Shown: positions 1-8,770 of the stretch, in pieces
Numbering within the stretch: position 1 is the stretch's first letter
Layout: every line of letters begins with the position of its first letter
Assembly: GCF_000200595.1 (NCBI RefSeq)
Contig: NC_014810.2
Location: 1,560,311-1,624,310 of the forward strand
Direction: 5' to 3'
DNA length: 64,000 nucleotides
From: Helicobacter felis ATCC 49179
Lineage (GTDB): Bacteria > Campylobacterota > Campylobacteria > Campylobacterales > Helicobacteraceae
Position numbers and translations under genes: made by a program
Notes under the pieces: generated by a model
What the model was told of the DNA's origin: nothing
What the model saw: only the letters and a program-made list of their open reading frames with translations
Database searches by the model: none

Positions 1-807
1 GTGAATCTCTCCATAGTGGATTGCCCCCACTAGCTCCCCGTTAGGATTATCAGGGTGTAAATCCGCCTTAGTCAGCCCACTACCCCGCACAAATTCCCCA
101 ATAGTGCCCAATTCCACCCACTCCACCTTAAACGATTCCTTAAGCAGGGCATGGCGTCCAAGGCGGGGGCTTGTGGGGGTGCCAAAGTCTAAAAGAGCAT
201 TGAGATAATAAGAATATTGTTTTTTTCTTGCGCTAAGCTCTGCGCTAAGCTCTGTAAAGCAATCAAGAATGGTTACTATTTTCTCTTGTATGATTAGAGG
301 GGGTAGGGGGATTTTGAGGGCTAGAATGCTTGCTGTGCTTAAATTTGGTTGTGCCGCTGCATCCGATAAAGATTGAATATATTTTTTGACTCGTTGAGTA
401 ATTAAAACATAATACAAAAATGGGACATGAATGTTAGGACTGAGATTGTGAGGTTTGGCAACACGCTGATTAAGTAATAATTTTCTGCCCTTAATATTTT
501 TGATAAGGGATGTCATACCAACATTATTGCCACTCATAGCGATAAGAATATCCCCATCGCTCAAAGCATAATTTTTATATTTTTCTAAAAAGCTGTCAGG
601 TAAGTAAATGGGTTTGTGTTCAGGATTAAACCCGCCATTAGGGCGGATGTTGCCCATTCTGATTAACAAAGTGTTAGATTTTTCCACATAGTCGCTTTTT
701 TTAAAGGAATAACCATTAAGCAAACTACACACCTCCCCCAATTCCACAAACTCCACCCCCTGCGGGCAATGCTCTAATAACAGCTTTTCTAAGGGGTGTT
801 TAGGCAT
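1..807 (-). CDS. hsdS: Type I restriction-modification specificity subunit HsdS (partial)
   Basis: The frame is open from the ATG at 807 to the left edge of the window, so the C-terminus is missing. The translation begins MPKHPLEKLLLEHCPQGVEF and continues with features of a target-recognition domain, such as LGEVCSLLNGYSFKKSDY, then the conserved spacer-like stretch LKIPLPPLIIQEKIVTILD followed by a helical region rich in Glu and Lys. A second recognition domain starts near its end (VEWVELGTIGEFVRGSG). HsdS subunits have two such DNA-binding domains separated by helical spacers and choose the bipartite site methylated or cut by the complex. The start overlaps the stop of the preceding HEPN gene by 8 bp, so the three genes form one operon. 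HsdR is not in the window. Confidence 0.9.
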   Translation of the reverse strand, partial: MPKHPLEKLLLEHCPQGVEFVELGEVCSLLNGYSFKKSDYVEKSNTLLIRMGNIRPNGGFNPEHKPIYLPDSFLEKYKNYALSDGDILIAMSGNNVGMTSLIKNIKGRKLLLNQRVAKPHNLSPNIHVPFLYYVLITQRVKKYIQSLSDAAAQPNLSTASILALKIPLPPLIIQEKIVTILDCFTELSAELSARKKQYSYYLNALLDFGTPTSPRLGRHALLKESFKVEWVELGTIGEFVRGSGLTKADLHPDNPNGELVGAIHYGEIH

Positions 808-1597
808 GTTGCGCTCGTTGAGTCTTGGCATAGTTGAATTTTAGATGGAAAAAGGGGCGCAAATCCTCTAGGGCGCAAGCTTTTTGGAGGTTGTAGCCCA
901 GCCTCACCAGCAAAATTTCCAAGTCTTTTTTAAATTTGATCTTTGTGGGCTTGTTGTGAAAAATCTCATTTCTTGCATCTCTAATGCGTGCGATGGTGTT
1001 GAGCGCATGTGTCTTTGTGCCAAAGATAGGGATTTCTTGATTTTTGTAGGTTTTTGGCTTTGCAAAAAAAGATTCAAAATACGGGTAATAATGCCTGTTT
1101 AAAATAAATTCTAAGTCCCCCAAAGAGAACAAATCAAAGACATCAAACGAATTCATGGTGTGTTTGGGTATTTGGCGTTTCTTATTGCGTAGGGCAATGA
1201 TGGCATCGATTTTCTGCACAAGGTGCTGTTGCATCTGGTTTTGGGAGTCTTGCATGAACCAATCATCTTGGTTTGTGTTGAGCGCATTAGCAACCACAAC
1301 AGCCATCGTGCTTCTTAGGGCGTTCTCAAAACATTGTAACAGCAAGAAACTAGCTTGGTGGGCGTTGCGCCTTTTGTTGTAAAACTGCATGATCAGATCA
1401 AATAGATTTCTTTCAAGCGCGCCATTTTTCTTTTTGAGTAAGATTTGGGCTTCTTTACAAGCCCCCCATAAATAGCCGTGGTGTAAAACCCCAATGCTTT
1501 GTTTGATTTTTGTTTCAAACTCCTCTGTCATCAAATGTGGCATATCTAAAAATAATGCGGATATTTTTTGAAAAAATGCATTTTGCAAATCAAACAT
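800..1597 (-). CDS. HEPN-motif protein inside the hsd operon
   Basis: A 265-residue, mostly helical protein with no signal peptide. Near the C-terminus it has R209-N-E-I-F-H214, which fits the R-x4-6-H signature of HEPN nucleases, in the context RDARNEIFHNKP. It lies between hsdM and hsdS and overlaps hsdS by 8 bp. HEPN proteins are often RNases of abortive-infection or toxin-antitoxin systems, and accessory genes embedded in hsd operons are known in epsilonproteobacteria (the rlo genes of Campylobacter jejuni). I infer an anti-phage accessory function tied to the restriction system. It could instead be an inactive HEPN fold used for binding. The exact family is not recognised. The start is supported by AGGAAG upstream of the ATG. 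Confidence 0.65.
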   Translation of the reverse strand: MFDLQNAFFQKISALFLDMPHLMTEEFETKIKQSIGVLHHGYLWGACKEAQILLKKKNGALERNLFDLIMQFYNKRRNAHQASFLLLQCFENALRSTMAVVVANALNTNQDDWFMQDSQNQMQQHLVQKIDAIIALRNKKRQIPKHTMNSFDVFDLFSLGDLEFILNRHYYPYFESFFAKPKTYKNQEIPIFGTKTHALNTIARIRDARNEIFHNKPTKIKFKKDLEILLVRLGYNLQKACALEDLRPFFHLKFNYAKTQRAQHA

Positions 1598-1636
1598 TCA
1601 ACTTCCTATGGAAACTTTGTTGTATAATCTGTCTAA

Positions 1637-1693
1637 TTTAGAGGTCTCACCGCTATGAATAGCGGGTACTTGCCTGCAAGAGGACGCTCTAAA
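1637..1693. repeat. 57-bp element with three nested stems
   Basis: The outer arms TTTAGAG (1637-1643) and CTCTAAA (1687-1693) are perfectly complementary. Inside are two more perfect hairpins: CCGCTA/TAGCGG (1650-1655 and 1660-1665) and CTTG/CAAG (1669-1672 and 1677-1680). The layout resembles the terminal hairpins at the ends of IS200/IS605-family elements, which are also the 3' end of TnpB guide RNAs. No transposase lies beside it, so it could be a solo end or MITE-like relic, or an RNA structure in the hsd mRNA between hsdM and the HEPN gene. The family assignment is inference; the base pairing is directly visible. Confidence 0.5.
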
Positions 1694-1700
1694 TTCTCTC

Positions 1701-3296
1701 TTATGCTCCATTTTCTAAACCATTGATGATTTTATCTAGCCCCTCTCTTAGGGCTTGTTGTTTAGCCACTATGGCGACGATTTGGGCGTTTAAGTGAGCA
1801 ATGTCTAGGGCTTCTCCCTCTTCTTTAGGGTCTAAATACCGACTCACCGAGAGATTATAGCCATTGGCTCTAATCTGCTCTGCCCCCACCAAGATCGAAA
1901 AATGCGCGATCTCTTCTCGGCTCTCATAGACTTTGAGGATCTTAGCGATGTTACTTGGGGCTAGCTTGTTTTTGGTGTCTTGACGCACAAACTCCGCACT
2001 GGCATCCACAAACAGCACCCGATCATCGGGCTTGTTCTTGCGTAAGATCAACACGCAAGTGGGGATGTTGGTCCCAAAGAAAAGATCGGGAGCTAAAGCG
2101 ATCACCCCATCCACAAAATTACGATCTATGAGATGTTGGCGGATCTTTGCCTCTGCCCCGCCCCGATACAACACGCCGGGAAACTGCACGATCGCACAAG
2201 TCCCCTTAACTGAGAGCCAAGAAAGCATGTGCATGGTAAAAGCCAAATCCGCATATTTACAGGGAGCGAGCACCCCCGCAGGGGCAAAACGGGGGTCGTT
2301 GATGAGCAAAGGATCATCATCGCCCACCCACTTGGTGGAGTAGGGGGGGTTAGACACAATGGCATCAAAGGGCTCGAAGTCCTCCAGTTGGGGGTTTAGC
2401 AAGGTGTCGCCGTGGGCGATGTCAAATTGGTTGTATTCAATGTTATGTAAAAACATATTCGCCCGGCAAAGGTTGTAGGTGGTTAGGTTGATCTCTTGGC
2501 CAAAAAAGCCCTGCTTGATGTTCTCTTTACCTAAAATCTTGGCAAATTTGAGCAAGAGCGACCCGCTCCCACAACAAGGGTCATAAACTTTATTGATGTC
2601 CTTTTGCCCGTGCAAAACCAGCTTAGCCAATAATTCGCTCACCTCTTGGGGGGTGAAAAACTCGCCCCCACTCTTGCCGGCATCGCTGGCATACATGCCC
2701 ATCAAGAATTCATAAGCGTCCCCGAAAACATCGATCCCGCTCTCTTGGTAGTCCTCAATTTTCATCGCCCCCACAGCTTTTAGAAGGCTTCTAATCTTTT
2801 CGTTTTTCTCCTTAACGCCATTGCCTAGCTTGTTGCTATCCATGTCCAAATCTGCAAAAAGCCCTCTAAAATTCTCCTGTGCCTCGCCCTCTAGGCTGGA
2901 GTCTTCAATGTTTTGAAAGATTTTATTTAACTTGGTATTAAGGTTTCCATCTGTATCCGCCCGCTTAAGCACATTGCTAAAAAGCTCACTAGGGGGGATG
3001 AAAAAGCCCTTTTCTTCTAAAAGCAAATCTTTAGCCTGCTTGGCCTGTGCGTCTTGAAGAGCAGAATAATCAAAATCCGGGTTTAAAGCCCGCTCATTGG
3101 CGTTGATATAGGCTGTTAAATTCTCCGAGAGGTAGCGGTAAAAGATGATACCCAACACAAATTGCTTAAAATCCCACCCATCCACCGCTCCGCGCAATTT
3201 ATCCGCAATGCCCCAAATGGTCTTAAACAACTCATTGCGTTTGGCTTGTGCGTCTTGTCCCTTGTCTTGCTTTGTTTGTGTGGCAATTTCTTGCAT
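1701..3296 (-). CDS. hsdM: Type I restriction-modification DNA methyltransferase HsdM
   Basis: N6-adenine methyltransferase subunit of a type I restriction-modification complex. The protein has the HsdM N-terminal helical domain (ELFKTIWGIADKLRG), then the SAM-binding motif I DPCCGSG and the catalytic motif IV NPPY in SNPPYSTKW. Between them is the typical GGEFFTPQEVSELL segment. The frame can be read from 3374, but the ATG at 3296 is better: GAGGA lies 5 nt upstream and the protein then begins MQEIATQTKQ like other HsdM proteins, giving about 531 residues. It is the first gene of the operon hsdM-HEPN-hsdS; a 100-bp spacer with a structured element separates it from the HEPN gene. Confidence 0.95.
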   Translation of the reverse strand: MQEIATQTKQDKGQDAQAKRNELFKTIWGIADKLRGAVDGWDFKQFVLGIIFYRYLSENLTAYINANERALNPDFDYSALQDAQAKQAKDLLLEEKGFFIPPSELFSNVLKRADTDGNLNTKLNKIFQNIEDSSLEGEAQENFRGLFADLDMDSNKLGNGVKEKNEKIRSLLKAVGAMKIEDYQESGIDVFGDAYEFLMGMYASDAGKSGGEFFTPQEVSELLAKLVLHGQKDINKVYDPCCGSGSLLLKFAKILGKENIKQGFFGQEINLTTYNLCRANMFLHNIEYNQFDIAHGDTLLNPQLEDFEPFDAIVSNPPYSTKWVGDDDPLLINDPRFAPAGVLAPCKYADLAFTMHMLSWLSVKGTCAIVQFPGVLYRGGAEAKIRQHLIDRNFVDGVIALAPDLFFGTNIPTCVLILRKNKPDDRVLFVDASAEFVRQDTKNKLAPSNIAKILKVYESREEIAHFSILVGAEQIRANGYNLSVSRYLDPKEEGEALDIAHLNAQIVAIVAKQQALREGLDKIINGLENGA

Positions 3297-4080
3297 GGCA
3301 TCCTCAAAAAGGGGTATTTTAACACAAGTTTTAGGTTTCACAATCTTTACTCCAAAATCCACCACAAGCCACACACACCCCTAAACCATAGTTTGATAAC
3401 CCCTAACCTTAGTGCTTTATGACCCCCTAGAAACGATTTAAACGCTATGTATGTTTAGTTTAACACATTTCTTTTACACTCATAAAACATGATTGCTCTA
3501 GGAGCGTGGATTTTTCAAACAAAATGTCTAATTCCCATTTCAAAAGCTTCTTTTGGGGGTTTGGGGGCTGTGTCCCCTGGTCTTGACCTATTTTTGTGTG
3601 CGTTGCATTGTTTCTTGTACAGATAAATTGTGGAAAAGTGTTTAAGTGAAAATGGACTTTTAGATCCGTTTTTGTCCTCTTATGGTTTTGTTTGTTTAAA
3701 TAGCGTTTCTAGCCCTCTAAAAAGCTCTACAATCAACACAATACCATCAACCCATATTCTAAAAACATTTACCTGCACCCAAAAAGCGTTCCATGACCTT
3801 CTAAGCTCAATTTTTTCATCTTAAAAGCTAAAGGGAGGGTGTGGGGGGTCTTCCCTCCCACAGACAAAATGTAAGTAGTGCGTTAGCACTACATTCCAGT
3901 TGATCTAAGTTCAAATGTTTTTTGTTTAAAAAACTATAGCTCACGGGCGCGCGTGCATGCGCGCGTTCAAAAAGTTTTTTCTTATAGTTTTTTACGTATA
4001 TAATAGGTGAGGCAATGGTTTTTTAACGATAAATTGCGGTAAAAGAAACATTTTATCCCCCACAAAGAGCTTAAAGGACA
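3297..4080. repeat. Gene-free stretch with origin-associated repeat, copy 1
   Basis: No convincing gene. From about 3705 to 3970 it carries a sequence that recurs near 13780-13990, 45730-46075 and 52070-52360, each time beside a Rep_3 gene and iterons. Landmarks shared with the other copies are AAGCTCTACAATCAACACA, the AGCTCAATTTTTTCATCT stretch, AGCTAAAGGG followed by a G-rich run, and an alternating pur-pyr block (GCGCGCGTGCATGCGCGCG). Here no rep gene or iterons remain, so it looks like the relic of a lost plasmid origin. The part from 3297 to 3480 presumably holds the hsdM promoter, but I could not pick it out. Confidence 0.5.
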
Positions 4081-4146
4081 TAGGTATCCCGCGTTAATAA
4101 AAGCCACATCCTTGTTTGCATCCCCCAAATCATCAAAGAGGCGCAG

Positions 4147-4851
4147 ATGGGTAATTACGAGTTCAGCGCGCAATATCTCCAAGAGCCTCTAGCGAGTTCT
4201 GGGGGTTATTTTGAGCAAGACTATTTTAAAAGCGTGTTTTTGCACGAATTGGGGCAGTTGAACACTTATATTTTTGTGGATAATGCGATGAGTTTGAAAG
4301 AAAGCGCGGATAACCGCGCGGTGGTGGTGGTGGGGGTGGAGAATTATAAAGACAGCGCGCGCTATTGTGTGCTGGATTGTTTTTGTGGAATTTGGAGCGA
4401 GGAGGACACCATCAAGCACATTTTACAGGCTAAGGCGCAATACACAGAGGCTAAGACTTATATTGAGAGTGATGGGGGCGGGTTCATCTTGCACAGGCTT
4501 TTATTAGTCGAGCTTGTCAAGTTCAATCAAAGGGCCAAAGAACAACATAAAGCCCCTTTAAACGATTCTATCTTTTGCTACACCCCTAGTAGAAAAGTCT
4601 CCAAAGTGGAGAAAATTAAGGCCATGCGTCCCTACTACAACACAGGTTTTTTAGTCTTTAGCCATGCATGCCAAAATATCGAGCAACTCCAAAAAGAGCT
4701 TTTTAGCTTTAATCCTGATAGACCCTTTAAACAAGATGATTGTATTGACGCGCTGGCTAGTTGCATCAACCACCCGGAGGTCAAAGCCCCTTTTAAAGCC
4801 CTAGAGCCTACAAGGAGTGTTTTTAAACCCCGCCCAAGTTGGAGGGTGTAG
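4147..4851 (+). pseudogene. Phage terminase large subunit, C-terminal half only
   Basis: The 234 residues match the nuclease half of large terminases: an opening GNYEFSAQYLQEP, then IFVDNAMSLKESADNRAVVVVG (an acidic metal-binding strand) and a closing DDCIDALASCINHP. Large terminases usually have 450-600 residues, with an N-terminal packaging ATPase. Here the ATPase half is gone: the in-frame sequence upstream (KEAQ-) stays similar for only a few codons before a stop near 4090. I read this as a remnant of a prophage whose left side was deleted. It heads the decayed phage segment 4147-8770. Confidence 0.75.
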
Positions 4852-5094
4852 CCCTAGGGGTTATCTTACCAACCGCGCCGTAAAGCCCCTAGCTTTAGCT
4901 ATGGGGAGTATGTCTCTGCGCGTAAAACTAAAAAAGAGCCAAGTAAAACTAAGATGAACTACACTAAGCAGAGGCAAAAGCTAAAGGCACTAAATCATGG
5001 CATGTTGTTTTGACAAACCCCACCGCGTGAAAGAGCTCCACATAGGACTTAAGCACGAAAGAAAAGAAATAAGCTATACTTGTTCTAGTGGTTA

Positions 5095-5112
5095 AGCGGG
5101 GTTACCCCCGCT
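5095..5112 (-). terminator. GC-rich hairpin after the 18-residue peptide gene
   Basis: AGCGGGG (5095-5101) pairs perfectly with CCCCGCT (5106-5112) around a 4-nt loop. It lies 6 bp past the stop codon of the small minus-strand peptide gene. No long T run follows, so termination may be weak, or the hairpin may protect the transcript. Confidence 0.45.
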
Positions 5113-5118
5113 AGGTCT

Positions 5119-5175
5119 TTAATACAATGGTGAGGCGAACACCATCATGACCACTAAAACAATGATTAGCTTCAT
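5119..5175 (-). CDS. Candidate 18-residue hydrophobic peptide
   Basis: The ORF encodes MKLIIVLVVMMVFASPLY. A Shine-Dalgarno-like AAGGGG sits 8 nt upstream and could pair with a nearby CCCC, since CCCCAGAAAGGGG forms a small hairpin over the ribosome binding site. A stable hairpin follows the stop. Short hydrophobic peptides on structured mRNAs are typical of type I toxins, such as the AapA family of Helicobacter, but the sequence does not resemble AapA as I know it and no antisense RNA promoter could be identified. It may also be the leader of a lost gene. Confidence 0.3.
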   Translation of the reverse strand: MKLIIVLVVMMVFASPLY

Positions 5176-5416
5176 TTGTGTATCCCCTTTCTGGGGTATC
5201 ACCCGCTATAACCCCCAACCCATTAACAAAAGTTAATTTCTCCAAATTGCCTAAAAGTGGACACACAAAGCATAGCCTGCAAGCATTATAGCAAAATTAA
5301 GGCAAGCACTACTACACCACCGTGGCTTTAAAACCACGCGGCGTGAGTGCGTAACTGTCGTTAACCCTTTTTTCCCTCTGTGTTTTAGGCTATCTTAGCC
5401 CCTTATCAAGGGGTTT

Positions 5417-5968
5417 ATGATGACAAAGATGCTAGATTTTGCCCGTTTAGAAGCCGATGGGGTGAGCCAAGAAGAAGTTTTAAAATTCATTCAAACACAA
5501 AAGAATAACTTCAATTACGCGCCTTTAAAAAAGTATTATGAAGACAATGGCCTAGACGCTGAGCAAGTGGAGCGCGCGCTCTATAACGATTTAAAGAACT
5601 CCAAAGTGAGTTTTGAGTTTGAGCCCCCTCAAACTCCAGAACAAACCCCCGCTAAATTGCCCCAGAATGGCATCAAGCCTACAAATACACCACGCCAAGA
5701 TGTAAAAGCGAAATTAGAGCCTCCTAGCGCGCTTGTAAAAGAGATGAACCTAGAGGATTTAAACGCGCGCGCGCAAGCATTAGAAAAAGAGGCCAATTGG
5801 ACAGATGACTTAATTTATGTAGGCACTCTAGGACTTTATGAAACACAGGGGGCAAAAAAGCAGAGACTAGGCTATGAGGCTCTAATCCTTGATGCGCTCA
5901 AAAGCAAAGTGCCCTATGCCAAATTGCCCAAACAAGCCCAAGAGTATCTAGCAAAAAAAGGGTTTTGA
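5417..5968 (+). CDS. Phage-associated hypothetical protein, 183 residues
   Basis: Not recognised. The protein is hydrophilic, with a helical N-terminal part (VSQEEVLKFIQTQKNN), a Pro-rich linker around residues 74-105, and a helical C-terminus ending QAQEYLAKKGF. It has no signal peptide or membrane segment. It lies directly upstream (13 bp) of the large broken phage gene and downstream of the terminase remnant, so it is probably a structural or scaffold-type protein of the same prophage. The start at 5417 is an ATG beside a second ATG one codon later; AAGGGG lies upstream. Confidence 0.55.
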   Translation: MMTKMLDFARLEADGVSQEEVLKFIQTQKNNFNYAPLKKYYEDNGLDAEQVERALYNDLKNSKVSFEFEPPQTPEQTPAKLPQNGIKPTNTPRQDVKAKLEPPSALVKEMNLEDLNARAQALEKEANWTDDLIYVGTLGLYETQGAKKQRLGYEALILDALKSKVPYAKLPKQAQEYLAKKGF

Positions 5969-5981
5969 GAATATAGGGATA

Positions 5982-8770
5982 TTGAGCAATCCTCTTAAAA
6001 ACGCCGCACAGGAGGAATACAATAAGGAGAAGATGCGCCAAGACATTCTAAAAATTAAGGATGCCAAAGACTTAAGCGAAGAACAAAAGCATCTTATCTA
6101 CAAAGACACCAGTATTGGTAAGTATATTTGGAACGCCCTGAGCAAAGAGGATAATGACGCTCTAAGGGAATATCAAGAGGACATCAAGGGGCGGGGTTTA
6201 GTGGCAGATGTTTCTAAGGCAATGACTTTTTTAAACAACATTGCCGCACACAAGAATATTAAAGAACTCTTTAGCTCCAGCGACCCCAAAGTCAAAGAAA
6301 AATACCGCCAAGAGGCCCAAACTCTAGCTAAGGGTTTTGGGTTTGAAAAGGCGGTGTTTGATGAAAAGGGGGAGATGTTTGTAGCCAAAGAGGGCCAGCT
6401 TTATAAGGTCAATGATAATTTTTTTGACCAATTCCCCAATCTTTTAAAAGCAAACGCCTTTTCTATGGCTGGAAGCATTGCCGGGGGAGTTTTAGCCGGC
6501 AAAAAGGGCGGGATAGCAGGCATGATAGCAGGGGGCGCGCTAGGGGCTTTTGGAGGGGGCGGACTAGATGCGCTCTTGACTAACTTTGTGCTAGAGCGTG
6601 AGAACAATTTTCAAGAAAATCTAGCCCATATGCTCCAAGAGGGCGCGCTCAATGTGGTGGGCGATGTTGCTGGTATCCTGCTAGGTAAAACCATTAAGGG
6701 CGTAGCCAATAACGCGCACAAAATCGCGCACAAAGTTAGCGATATTGCTGAGTATGTGCCTTTTGTAGGGATGGGCATGCGCGCGCTCAATGGAAATGTC
6801 AAAGCCGCCCAAAGATTGATAGATCAGGTGCGCACCCCTGAGTAACAAGCCGCGCTTAAAGAGTTTGGGGAACAATTTGGCGCAGGGGCAAAGTTTTACA
6901 CTCCTAATTCTGCTTTAACCCAGACTATGAAAGAGAGGTTTGGGGAAACTTCGCCCATGTTTAAGGCGTATGATATTGTCAATAATATCTTAACTTTGCC
7001 CAAACATTCTGAGCGTCAAAGTGCCTTTATTGAGCAGATTCGCGCCGATGAGAGCGGGACTCTATTGGCCTTTATGAGCGAGGCGGCTAACTCTAGCCCG
7101 CGCGCGCACAACACGCTCAAAGGCATTTTAAACAAAACCACGCGCAACCTAGAAGCCCAATTAGAGCAACTGCACTTAAACCCCGCAGACATTAAGACTA
7201 TCTTTGAGGATTTAGACAAGGGCACTAGGCAGAGTTATGCAGAGGCTACAGAGCGCATTATCCCCGAGGTGTTAGAGGGCTTTAAGACCACACTTGAGCC
7301 TAGCAAAGTCAAAAACATCTACAAGGAGCTAGAAGAACAGGGACTTATGCTAGAAGCCCGTCCCTTTTTAAAGCACATTGAGAACAATATCTACAATCCA
7401 GAGGGGGTAAGCTTCACTCAGCTTAACAACGCGCTTAAAACGCTCAATAGCCACGCCAAACACGCCAGCAATCCGGGGCTAAAGGATTATATCCGCAACA
7501 CCACGCAAAATATTTTCCGTCATGACATTAAAGAGGGCATTGATGACCTTTTTAGCCAGCTCCCTACAGAAATAGGGAAAAAATACCAAGAACTCTATCA
7601 CACCACTCTCAAAGACTACGCCACCATGAAAGAAACGCTCAAGATGGTGGATGGGGGAGGATTAAAGCTAAGAGATGCCAAACGCAGCGAGGCAAAGGCC
7701 TTAGAGGGCTTGCTCAAATACGCACAAGGACAGGGAGAAGCAGGGCTAGATAACCTCACGCGCCTAAGCAAGGGCTTAAGCCCAGCTAATAGAGAAGTGC
7801 TAGAGCTCAACATGCTAGATCGGCTTTTTAAAAGCTCTTTGTTTGAAAATGACGGGCTAAGGGTTTTTGATAGTCAAGCCTTTTTTAAAAGATTAGAGGG
7901 GCTTAAAGAGGGGACTTTTTCTAGCCAAGCTTCTAAGGACTTTATCGATATTGCCAGCGGGTTTAACCGCCTTTTTAACCAAGATGCTAAGATTGCCGCC
8001 GCCTTTAAAAGCCAACACGGGCGAGCAAGTAGGCTCTTCGATTGCCACCAGTGTTTCAGGAGCTGTACAATACCAAGTTACAAAGGCACTCTTTGGGCTT
8101 GTAGTGCGCACAATGTTTCATATTCCTTTTGCTAAGAGCATCAATAGCAAGGTCAGCCAAGCGGCCCTAAGATACCACATCAAAGCCGCGCTGAATAAGA
8201 GTGTTAGCGTAGGAGATTTTAAACAACACCTACGCGCTCTAGGCCAACGCAGTCGGAGTTTGACAACGCCACCAAAGCCCTTATTAGAGAGATTGAGGGG
8301 GGATTACCACCGGATGATGGAGGGGGAGGAATGCCACTAAAAGAGGAGCCTAGTCCTTCTAGCGCAGAACCTAATAAAGGAGGAGGGAAGTCCAATAGAG
8401 ATGGTGATGGGGAGATTAAACCCATTGCTGTCATTGAAAAAGCAGAGGACAAAGAGGCATTTATTAAAAGCCTTGATTTGAGCGCGCATGCTACGCCTAT
8501 ACCTGTAAGTTTAGATGTGGAAGGGTTTTTAAAGACATTAGAGGGCGTTAAAAATCATAAAAACTTTATTGAGCATTTGGCAAGCCGTACCGATGGGCAA
8601 AGGCGTTTAGAATACTTGTACTTAGTAGAGCCTACATTAAAGAATCCAGATATTGAACTTATCTTTAAAGCACCCGCAAAAAAAAGAGTATGTCAAAACA
8701 TTTAGACAAGAGGGTAAAAAAGACCTAGTCTATTTGTTGGTTACTAAGGATGATGATGCGCTTTTGATCA
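5982..8770 (+). pseudogene. Large phage virion-type protein with possible toxin C-terminus, broken by a stop and frameshifts
   Basis: One reading frame can be followed through at least four lesions: a TAA at 6843-6845 with the same frame continuing (QAALKEFGEQFG...), a shift near 8003-8010 in TTTAAAA, another near 8257, and one in an A8 run at 8678-8685. The restored protein exceeds 900 residues. It has a Gly-rich hydrophobic stretch (about residues 160-200, likely membrane-interacting), long helices, then a C-terminus with RRLEYLYLVEPTLKNPDIEL and, after the last shift, KTFRQEGKKDLVYLLVT. That ending resembles PBECR-type nuclease domains found at the C-termini of phage and polymorphic toxin proteins. 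The gene is cut off at about 8770, where it joins Sel1-repeat DNA. The first start is TTG with AGGGAT upstream. Confidence 0.6.

Larger units (their letters stand above)
4852..5416. other. Intergenic region in the phage remnant
   Basis: It holds a 50-codon open stretch (about 4864-5013) without a credible start, the small peptide gene on the minus strand at 5119-5175, a strong GC hairpin at 5095-5112, and a GTGG/CCAC hairpin near 5322-5337. No full gene is supported. Confidence 0.4.

Noticed and set aside
1637-1693. tRNA gene
   Set aside because: It has a 7-bp outer stem and two inner hairpins but only 57 bp, no anticodon arm with a 7-nt loop and no T-arm consensus.
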